NCBI GenBank assembly: GCA_905193725.1
Contig: CAJJPW010000153.1
Location: forward strand, 1 to 5,383
Direction: 5' to 3'
Origin: an uncultured Eubacteriales bacterium
GTDB lineage: Bacteria; Bacillota; Clostridia; Christensenellales; Christensenellaceae
DNA length: 5,383 bases
Notes under the pieces: model-generated
The model's input: only the letters and a program-made list of their open reading frames with translations
Told to the model about the DNA's origin: nothing
Databases searched by the model: none
In this document: piece after piece, positions 1-4,547 of the stretch
Layout of the letters: every line of letters begins with the position of its first letter
How positions within the stretch are numbered: position 1 is the stretch's first letter
Translations under genes and position numbers: made by a program

Positions 1-210
1 GTTTTTGATTGATTTAATCATTTTTATAATATTTTTTAAAAGTTTTTTATGGATTTATATCCTAAATATAATTAAAGTTCCAAAAATTCCCTATATATCT
101 CCACTTATTAGCAAAAAATTTATCATTTTTTATAGTATTGTTGATTACAATTTGACATATTTGATTGTTTTAATCAATTTGCTTATTCTATCGCTCACTA
201 GAAGGAAGAA
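1..210. other. AT-rich noncoding flank downstream of the operon
   Basis: This stretch is dominated by A and T runs; my hand count gives about 31 G or C in the first 180 bases, against roughly half in the genes to the right. An open frame runs through it on the plus strand from position 5, but it has no visible ribosome site, reads as a string of Ile, Phe, Leu and Lys as any T-rich DNA would, and runs through the terminator hairpin, so I do not call it a gene. A TTGACA lies at 152-157 without a matching -10 element at 16-18 bp. I see no convincing gene or promoter here. Confidence 0.6.
4..176 (+). repeat. Two near-identical 17-nt partly palindromic copies in the AT-rich flank
   Basis: TTTGATTGATTTAATCA at 4-20 and TTTGATTGTTTTAATCA at 160-176 differ at one base and lie 156 bp apart. 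Each is partly palindromic (TGATT...AATCA). They could be operator half-sites for a gene beyond the left edge, but in DNA this poor in G and C a chance repeat of this length is not very surprising. Confidence 0.3.
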
Positions 211-212
211 GC

Positions 213-250
213 AAAAAAGCTATGCCTTATTTCCAAGGCATAGCTTTTTT
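213..250 (-). terminator. Intrinsic terminator of the fab-acc operon, probably bidirectional
   Basis: A perfect 16-bp inverted repeat, AAAAAAGCTATGCCTT at 213-228 and its complement at 235-250, encloses a 6-nt loop. Read on the minus strand it gives a stem with a GC-containing core (AAGGCATAGC) ending in a run of six T, starting 26 nt after the accA stop codon. That fits a rho-independent terminator closing the operon. The A-run on the other arm gives a T-run on the plus strand too, so the element could also stop transcription entering from the left. Confidence 0.93.
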
Positions 251-276
251 ACTCATATCATTTTTTTCAAATCAAA

Positions 277-1092
277 TTACCTGTGAATGCTGGACGTCCC
301 CATTTTTCTAAACTTCTCGTATCGCTCTTGTTGCAATATCTGCCCGCTTTTTCCTTTCATTCCATCTAAAGCGGATAGTATAAATGCTTTGATTTCAGCT
401 GCTGTCTTTTCTGGATTTTGGTGTGCACCACCGTCTGGCTCTGGTATTACCTGGTCTATAATCCCCAGCTGTTTCACCTCTTTCGCCGTCATTTTCATCA
501 ACTCAGCCGCTTCTATCGCCCGGGTTCCATCTTTGAACAAGATGCTGGCAAATCCCTCTGGAGACAAAATAGAATATACGGAGTTTTCCAACATGGCCAC
601 TTGATTTGCCACTGCTAGGGCTAAGGCGCCTCCGCTGCCTCCTTCTCCTATCAGCACACTTACTATCGGGATCTCCAGCATAGCCATGGCCTGTAGATTC
701 TCGGCAATCGCCCGGCCCATGCCCCTCTCTTCCGCACCAATGCCACAATACGCCCCTTGCGTGTCTACAATGCAGATCACCGGGCGTCCAAACTTTTCAG
801 CTTGCTTCATCAGGCGAAGAGATTTCCGATAACCTTCTGGATGAGCACATCCAAAATTGCATCTTGCTTTATTTTCAATGGTATCTCCCTTTTCCTGACC
901 AATCACCGTTACGCAGTATGGTCCTATCGTGCCAATCCCACCAATCATGGCAGGATCGTCTCGAAACAGCTGATCCCCATGTAGTTCCATGAAGTTTTCC
1001 ATCATCTGTTCGATATAGTACTTGGCAGTAGGCCGCTTGGTATTTCTCGCCAGCTCCACTCTTTGCCAAGCAGTGCGCTCCATATTATCCAT
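277..1092 (-). CDS. accA: Acetyl-CoA carboxylase carboxyltransferase, alpha subunit
   Basis: AccA pairs with AccD to move the carboxyl group from carboxybiotin on AccB to acetyl-CoA, giving malonyl-CoA in the cytoplasm. The 271-residue product has the crotonase-like carboxyltransferase fold signatures: HGDQLFRDDPAMIGGIG at 38-54, PEGYRKSLRLMKQAEKFGRP at 85-104, DTQGAYCGIGAEERG at 110-124, the oxyanion-type glycine loop GEGGSGGALALA at 149-160, and SPEGFASILFKD at 177-188. It lacks about the first 45-50 residues of the E. coli and Bacillus proteins, as do many clostridial AccA proteins. The ATG at 1092 is preferred over the in-frame ATG at 1083 because AAGGAG (1108-1103) lies 10 nt before it. 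The gene overlaps the end of accD by 8 nt, so translation is probably coupled and the two subunits made in equal amounts. It is the last gene before the terminator. Confidence 0.97.
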   Translation of the reverse strand: MDNMERTAWQRVELARNTKRPTAKYYIEQMMENFMELHGDQLFRDDPAMIGGIGTIGPYCVTVIGQEKGDTIENKARCNFGCAHPEGYRKSLRLMKQAEKFGRPVICIVDTQGAYCGIGAEERGMGRAIAENLQAMAMLEIPIVSVLIGEGGSGGALALAVANQVAMLENSVYSILSPEGFASILFKDGTRAIEAAELMKMTAKEVKQLGIIDQVIPEPDGGAHQNPEKTAAEIKAFILSALDGMKGKSGQILQQERYEKFRKMGTSSIHR

Positions 1093-2032
1093 TTTGCCAT
1101 CTCTCCTTATGCAGCTTGATTAATTGGCAAAGTACCCCTGGCAACTCTTTTCTGGGGACAATCTTGTCGATAAATCCCTTCTCCAGCAAGAACTCTGCCC
1201 TCTGGAAGTTATCCGGCAGCGTCTGACGGACTGTTTGCTCAATCACCCGCCGGCCTGCAAATCCTACCAAGGCATCCGGCTCTGCCAGTGTAATATCCCC
1301 GAGCATGGCAAAGCTGGCCGTAACTCCTCCCGTGGTGGGGTCTGTGAGCACTACAAAATAGGGGATCTTCTCCTGGTCCAACTTACCGAGCACTGCGCTG
1401 GTCTTCGCCATCTGCATGAGAGACACCAATCCCTCCTGCATCCGCGCTCCTCCTGAGACAGTAAAGGCAATGAGGGGAATTCTCTCTTCCAGCGCTTTTT
1501 CCGCTGCTAAGGTGAATTTTTCTCCCACGGCGGCGCCCATGCTGCCCATCATAAAGTAGCCGTTCATCACGGCTATGACAGCTCGCTCCCCACCGATGGT
1601 GCACGTTCCCGTGACGATGGCCTCTTGTTCTCCTGTTCCTGTGCGAATCTTGCCCAGTTTTTTCTCGTAGCCCGGAAAATCCAGTGGGTTTTGCCCCACC
1701 AAATCTCTATCCATCTCACAAAAACTGCCGTCATCCACTGTAAAGGCAATTCTCTGCCGTGCGGTAAGGCGAAAGTGGTAGCCGCAGTTCATGCAGACGT
1801 GTTGGTTTTCCATCAGATCATCTGCATAAAGCACGGTAAAACAGTTGGGACATTTCTCAAACAGTCCCTCGCTAGTCTCTTGTGCACTATATTGTTCGCT
1901 GACAGAGGGGATCTGTTGCTGGGATCTGTCTTCACTCTGGCTTCTCTGGTCAGAAATTTGCCGGCTGAGCATCGCATTGGTGAGGACGATCTTTTTGGAT
2001 TTCTTTCCCACTTTGCTGTTAAATAATCCCAT
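1085..2032 (-). CDS. accD: Acetyl-CoA carboxylase carboxyltransferase, beta subunit (zinc finger)
   Basis: AccD forms the carboxyltransferase with AccA. The 315-residue product has the four-cysteine zinc ribbon Cys61-x2-Cys64-x15-Cys80-x2-Cys83, the same spacing as E. coli AccD (Cys27, 30, 46, 49). The carboxyltransferase core follows: GSMGAAVGEK at 163-172, SGGARMQEG at 193-201, DPTTGGVTASFAMLGD at 231-246 and GFAGRRVIEQT at 257-267. Relative to E. coli the zinc ribbon starts about 34 residues later. The extra N-terminal part (about 26-55) is rich in Gln and Ser and looks like a flexible linker, after a basic segment (VGKKSKK) shared in kind with other AccD N-termini. The start at 2032 has GGAGG at 2043-2039 with a 6-nt spacer, and lies 1 nt after the accC stop codon, so the ribosome site sits inside accC. 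Tight coupling to both neighbours is expected. Confidence 0.97.
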   Translation of the reverse strand: MGLFNSKVGKKSKKIVLTNAMLSRQISDQRSQSEDRSQQQIPSVSEQYSAQETSEGLFEKCPNCFTVLYADDLMENQHVCMNCGYHFRLTARQRIAFTVDDGSFCEMDRDLVGQNPLDFPGYEKKLGKIRTGTGEQEAIVTGTCTIGGERAVIAVMNGYFMMGSMGAAVGEKFTLAAEKALEERIPLIAFTVSGGARMQEGLVSLMQMAKTSAVLGKLDQEKIPYFVVLTDPTTGGVTASFAMLGDITLAEPDALVGFAGRRVIEQTVRQTLPDNFQRAEFLLEKGFIDKIVPRKELPGVLCQLIKLHKERWQNG

Positions 2033-2033
2033 A

Positions 2034-3377
2034 TTATTCCTCCATAATTCTGGAAATCAGCCCTGTATCCAGTTCTCCCTTTATAACCTTCTCATTGGTC
2101 AGTAGGTCTAGTTGAAAATCAATATTTGTCTCAATGCCTTCTACTACCAATTCGGTAAGAGCAGAACGCATTTTTGCCATAGCCATATCTCTCGTCTCGT
2201 CCATGACGATGAGTTTGCCGATCATCGAGTCAAAATAGGGCAGCACTTGATATCCCGAATAGATGAGAGAGTCAAAGCGCACGTTGGGCCCCCCTGGCAC
2301 GTTGACCACCTCAATGGTACCGCAGCATGGGCGAAATCCCGCTGCAGGGTCTTCTGCATTGATGCGACACTCAATCGCGTGCCCTTTTAGATGGATATCC
2401 TCCTGACGAAGCCCTAAGGGCGTTCCGTCGGCAATAAAGATCTGCTGTTTGATCAAGTCAATGCCCGTAGCCATCTCCGTTACCGGGTGCTCTACCTGAA
2501 TGCGCGCATTGAGTTCCATAAAGTAGTAGTTTCCCTCTTTATCCAATAGAAACTCTATCGTTCCCGCATTTTTATATTCTGCCGCTTTGGCTGCCCTAAC
2601 AGCCGCGCTGCCAATTTCCTCTCTCTTTTCCGGCGTCAATGCAATACAAGGCGCCTCTTCCATGACCTTTTGGTTCCTCCGCTGCAAAGAGCACTCCCGC
2701 TCATACAGATGTACCGCATTGCCAAACAAATCACATAGAATTTGAACCTCAATGTGCCTTGCATTTTCCATGCACTTTTCCATGTAAAGCCGGCCGTCTC
2801 CAAAAGCGCCTTCCGCCTCTGCCTTTGCCGATAAAAAGGCCGCTTCCACTTCTTCTTTGCAGGTTATTTTGCGGATTCCCCTTCCTCCGCCTCCTGCTGC
2901 CGCCTTGATCATCACAGGATATCCCAGTTTTTCCGCCCATTTTTCCGCCATCTCTGGGCTCTGTATTTCCTCCAGTGTCCCTGGAATCACCGGCACATCG
3001 GCCTGTGTCATCAGCCTTCTAGCGTAGAGTTTATCCCCCATCTTTTCCATCGCCGAGGAATCTGGCCCAATGAAGATGAGATTGCTCTTCTGGCACATCC
3101 TCACAAACTTAGGGTTTTCCGATAAGAAACCATATCCTGGATGAATCGCATTTGCCCCTGTAATATAGGCTGCCGATAAAATGGTATAGGGATTCAAATA
3201 GCTGTCTTTGATGTTATCCGGTCCAATACAGATTGCCTCATCTGCTAGCTGCACGTGTAACGCGTCTTTGTCGGAAACTGAGTACACTGCCACCGTTTGA
3301 ATTCCCAGCTCTCTGGCCGCCCGTATGACTCGCACTGCAATTTCCCCACGATTGGCAATCAAAATTTTCTCTATCAT
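2034..3377 (-). CDS. accC: Acetyl-CoA carboxylase, biotin carboxylase subunit
   Basis: AccC uses ATP and bicarbonate to carboxylate the biotin on AccB. From ATG 3377 the product is 447 residues, close to E. coli AccC (449). It has the N-terminal biotin carboxylase domain (ILIANRGEIAVRVIRAARE from residue 5), the ATP-grasp glycine loop AAAGGGGRGIR at 159-169, Lys237 in NQKVMEEAP, and the active site Glu288, Asn290, Arg292 in MELNARIQVEHPVTE. Arg338 lies in ECRINAEDP, and the C-terminal domain contains FRPCCGTI and YFDSMIGKL. Ala291 stands where E. coli-type AccC has Thr. The frame stays open up to a GTG at 3458, but those 27 extra codons run through the DnaA-box region and have no family match I recognise. 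GGAGG at 3392-3388 lies 10 nt before ATG 3377, which begins the canonical MIEKILIANRG. ATG 3386 is only 1 nt from that site and is unlikely. A 141-bp gap separates it from fabZ. Confidence 0.96.
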   Translation of the reverse strand: MIEKILIANRGEIAVRVIRAARELGIQTVAVYSVSDKDALHVQLADEAICIGPDNIKDSYLNPYTILSAAYITGANAIHPGYGFLSENPKFVRMCQKSNLIFIGPDSSAMEKMGDKLYARRLMTQADVPVIPGTLEEIQSPEMAEKWAEKLGYPVMIKAAAGGGGRGIRKITCKEEVEAAFLSAKAEAEGAFGDGRLYMEKCMENARHIEVQILCDLFGNAVHLYERECSLQRRNQKVMEEAPCIALTPEKREEIGSAAVRAAKAAEYKNAGTIEFLLDKEGNYYFMELNARIQVEHPVTEMATGIDLIKQQIFIADGTPLGLRQEDIHLKGHAIECRINAEDPAAGFRPCCGTIEVVNVPGGPNVRFDSLIYSGYQVLPYFDSMIGKLIVMDETRDMAMAKMRSALTELVVEGIETNIDFQLDLLTNEKVIKGELDTGLISRIMEE

Positions 3378-3387
3378 GAATTCCATG

Positions 3388-3392
3388 CCTCC
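3388..3392 (-). promoter_or_regulatory. Ribosome binding site that fixes the accC start
   Basis: GGAGG on the minus strand lies 10 nt before ATG 3377. The same spacing is seen before accA and fabZ in this operon. It rules out the upstream GTG at 3458 (no ribosome site) and the ATG at 3386 (1-nt spacer). Confidence 0.85.
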
Positions 3393-3396
3393 GAAG

Positions 3397-3405
3397 TTTT
3401 GCACA
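3397..3405 (+). promoter_or_regulatory. Near-match DnaA box (TTTTGCACA)
   Basis: One mismatch (third base) to TTATNCACA. It lies 4 nt from the exact box at 3410 and in the same orientation, just upstream of the accC ribosome site. Alone it would not be worth calling; its value comes from the cluster. Confidence 0.45.
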
Positions 3406-3409
3406 CATG

Positions 3410-3418
3410 TTATCCACA
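3410..3418 (+). promoter_or_regulatory. DnaA box, exact (TTATCCACA)
   Basis: Exact match to the high-affinity DnaA box. It forms one arm of the inverted repeat 3409-3421/3430-3442 and faces the box at 3433-3441, with centres 23 bp apart, about two helical turns. Confidence 0.7.
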
Positions 3419-3432
3419 ATTCAAGCACAAAT

Positions 3433-3441
3433 TGTGCATAA
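3433..3441 (-). promoter_or_regulatory. DnaA box, exact (TTATGCACA on minus strand)
   Basis: Exact match to TTATNCACA read on the minus strand. It is the second arm of the inverted repeat and also overlaps the small perfect palindrome GCACAAATTGTGC at 3425-3437. Confidence 0.7.
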
Positions 3442-3450
3442 CTTGGTATT

Positions 3451-3459
3451 TTTTCCACA
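3451..3459 (+). promoter_or_regulatory. Near-match DnaA box (TTTTCCACA)
   Basis: One mismatch (third base) to TTATNCACA, centred 18 bp from the exact minus-strand box at 3433-3441 and next to the T-rich tract. Called only because it falls in the cluster. Confidence 0.45.
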
Positions 3460-3507
3460 ACCCCACGGCGTATTTTTGTTTTTTTTCGGTTATTATGCCA
3501 CAGGCAT

Positions 3508-3516
3508 TGTGGATAA
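3508..3516 (-). promoter_or_regulatory. DnaA box, exact (TTATCCACA on minus strand)
   Basis: Exact match on the minus strand, beginning 2 nt after the fabZ stop codon. With flanks it repeats the 12-nt GTTATCCACAAT of the box at 3410-3418 in inverted orientation. It lies just upstream of a CATAAT (minus strand, 3496-3491) that resembles a -10 element, though no -35 element is seen at the right distance. Confidence 0.7.
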
Positions 3517-3518
3517 CT

Positions 3519-3959
3519 CTATTTTCTATCCACTAATACAAATAGGATTTCTCCTTTGGCCGCTATCTTGCCATCCACTGTTGCCTCAACAGTAGCAACA
3601 CCTGCTGTGTGGTTTTTCTTCGTCACCTGTGTCTTTAAAACCAAGGTATCTCCTGGGACTACCTGGTGCTTAAACCGCATTTTATTGATGCCGCCAAACA
3701 GCGCCAATTTGTCTTTAAAATCCTCGTGAGATAAGATGGCCACAGCGCCCGCCTGCGCCAGTGCCTCTACGATCAAAACGCCGGGCATAATTGGGTTCCC
3801 TGGGAAATGACCCTTAAAAAAGTCCTCCTCCCCTGTGAGGGTGAGCTTTGCCACTGTTCCATCTCCCACCCGGAGCTCTGTTACCTCATCAACCAACAAG
3901 AATGGCTCTCTGTGGGGGATAATCTGTTTAATTTGCTCTCTATTTAATACATCTGACAT
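3519..3959 (-). CDS. fabZ: 3-hydroxyacyl-ACP dehydratase
   Basis: FabZ removes water from (3R)-3-hydroxyacyl-ACP to give trans-2-enoyl-ACP in the elongation cycle. The 146-residue product has the hot-dog fold hallmarks: IPHREPFLLVDEV at 14-26, then the active-site helix segment GHFPGNPIMPGVLIVEALAQ at 50-69 with catalytic His51 and Glu65, and GGINKMRFKHQVVPGDTL at 89-106. The length matches FabZ (about 140-150) and is shorter than FabA, whose proteins are about 170 residues. The start at 3959 is preceded by an AAGGAAAGGGG purine stretch (3980-3970) ending 10 nt before the ATG. It begins 23 nt after accB and is followed by the DnaA-box gap before accC. Placement between two acc subunit genes is common in Clostridia and ties malonyl-CoA supply to elongation. 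Confidence 0.97.
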   Translation of the reverse strand: MSDVLNREQIKQIIPHREPFLLVDEVTELRVGDGTVAKLTLTGEEDFFKGHFPGNPIMPGVLIVEALAQAGAVAILSHEDFKDKLALFGGINKMRFKHQVVPGDTLVLKTQVTKKNHTAGVATVEATVDGKIAAKGEILFVLVDRK

Positions 3960-3982
3960 GTTTTTTTATCCCCTTTCCTTCT

Positions 3983-4432
3983 CTAAATATATTGAAATAA
4001 AATCTGCCCAAACTCTACGCTGTCTCCATCAGAAACTGCCACATAGGTAATGGTGCCATCCTCTGGCATGGTGACTTCGTTCAAGAGCTTCATAGCCTCG
4101 ATATTGCACAGCACATCTCCCTCTTTGAGCTGGGTGCCAGCTATCACTTTTTTGTCCCCCGGCAATTCTCTAACAATGCCCACTAGTGGAGAGGTGACAT
4201 CTTTTCCCTTTGGTCCACTTTCCTGTCCCTGGTCTGTAGCAGGCGCACCGGCTTGCTTTTCTACGATGGGTTCAAATTCTTCTATTTCCTCTTCTAACGG
4301 CTCATTTGCATGATATTTTTTCGCAGCATTTCTCTTGAGAGTAAGGCTAAAGTCTCCTTCCTCCATTTTAAACTCATTCCATCCTGTCTTTTCCAAGGAA
4401 TCGATTAATGTAACTACTTTTTTTATATCCAT
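3983..4432 (-). CDS. accB: Biotin carboxyl carrier protein of acetyl-CoA carboxylase
   Basis: AccB carries the covalently bound biotin that shuttles carboxyl groups from AccC to AccA/AccD. The 149-residue product has three parts: an N-terminal helical segment (1-35) typical of bacterial AccB, an acidic then Gly/Pro/Ala/Gln-rich flexible linker (about 40-78), and the C-terminal biotinyl domain beginning SPLVGIV at 81-87. The biotinylation motif IEAMKLLNEV at 111-120 places biotin on Lys115; biotin protein ligase would be encoded elsewhere. The C-terminal DGDSVEFGQILFQYI closes the domain as in the family. AGGAG (4444-4440) lies 7 nt before the ATG at 4432. The gene is 115 nt downstream of fabF and 23 nt upstream of fabZ. 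Confidence 0.97.
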   Translation of the reverse strand: MDIKKVVTLIDSLEKTGWNEFKMEEGDFSLTLKRNAAKKYHANEPLEEEIEEFEPIVEKQAGAPATDQGQESGPKGKDVTSPLVGIVRELPGDKKVIAGTQLKEGDVLCNIEAMKLLNEVTMPEDGTITYVAVSDGDSVEFGQILFQYI

Positions 4433-4485
4433 TTTGTCACTCCTCTCAGGGACGACCCACAGTCCCCCTTTTCATTGATCCAGCG

Positions 4486-4543
4486 AGAAAAGAGAGTAAA
4501 CGCGCCCCTTTGCTCTCATCAGCACATTTATCTCTCTTTTTCT
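4486..4543 (-). other. Possible long-loop stem in the fabF-accB gap
   Basis: CTCTCTTTTTCT at 4532-4543 and AGAAAAGAGAG at 4486-4496 are complementary over 11 bp with one bulged base, around a 35-nt loop, starting 4 nt after the fabF stop codon. The arms are simple purine or pyrimidine tracts, so the pairing may be chance. No U-run follows, so it is not a simple terminator. It could stabilise or mark a processing point in the mRNA, but that is speculation. Confidence 0.25.
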
Positions 4544-4547
4544 AGCA

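Larger units (their letters stand above)
3409..3442. repeat. Inverted repeat built from two facing DnaA boxes
   Basis: GTTATCCACAATT at 3409-3421 and AATTGTGCATAAC at 3430-3442 are complementary at 12 of 13 positions around an 8-nt spacer; the only mismatch is at the free N position of the DnaA box. In the accC leader RNA this could also fold as a 13-bp stem with one G-G mismatch, ending 16 nt before the ribosome site. No U-run follows it, so it is not a terminator for the operon. Confidence 0.8.
3397..3516. promoter_or_regulatory. Cluster of DnaA boxes between fabZ and accC
   Basis: The intergenic region holds three exact matches to the bacterial DnaA box TTATNCACA and two copies with one mismatch, in both orientations, within 120 bp. 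The exact sites share the longer core GTTAT(C/G)CACAAT. A T-rich stretch (3471-3487) lies between the fourth and fifth boxes. The gap itself is unusual: the other junctions here are -8, 1, 23 and 115 nt. Known DnaA-box clusters outside oriC act as transcriptional control sites, as DnaA titration sites such as E. coli datA, or as reactivating sequences. Which, if any, applies here is inference. I see no dnaA, dnaN or other replication gene in the window, so there is no gene-context support for a chromosomal origin. Confidence 0.75.

Noticed and set aside
152..157. TTGACA as a -35 element in the left flank
   Set aside because: No acceptable -10 hexamer occurs 16-18 bp downstream (bases 174-181 read TCAATTTG) and no gene follows on the plus strand.
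5..286. Plus-strand 93-codon open frame of hydrophobic residues
   Set aside because: It lies in very AT-rich DNA, has no visible ribosome site, crosses the terminator hairpin and enters the accA 3' end. Its hydrophobicity follows from T-rich codons.
1625..2026. Plus-strand 133-codon open frame opposite accD
   Set aside because: It is the antisense shadow of a clear accD gene, with no ribosome site or recognisable family. The same holds for the other antisense and shifted frames over accA, accC, accB and fabF.
3493..3502. TTATGCCACA as another DnaA box
   Set aside because: It has one extra base inside the box, which breaks the fixed spacing. It is better explained as part of the small hairpin ATGCC-ACA-GGCAT at 3495-3507.
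3495..3507. ATGCC/GGCAT hairpin as a terminator after fabZ
   Set aside because: The stem is only 5 bp. On the sense strand it is followed by A-rich, not T-rich, sequence, so it would not end transcription.
3397..3516. Chromosomal replication origin
   Set aside because: A box cluster and T-rich tract are present, but there is no dnaA, dnaN, rpmH, parA or similar gene and no DnaA-trio array; the genes on both sides are one metabolic operon. A secondary DnaA-binding locus is the more modest reading.
4472..4519. 15-codon minus-strand mini-gene in the fabF-accB gap
   Set aside because: It starts with ATG but lacks a properly spaced ribosome site and is too short to judge coding character.
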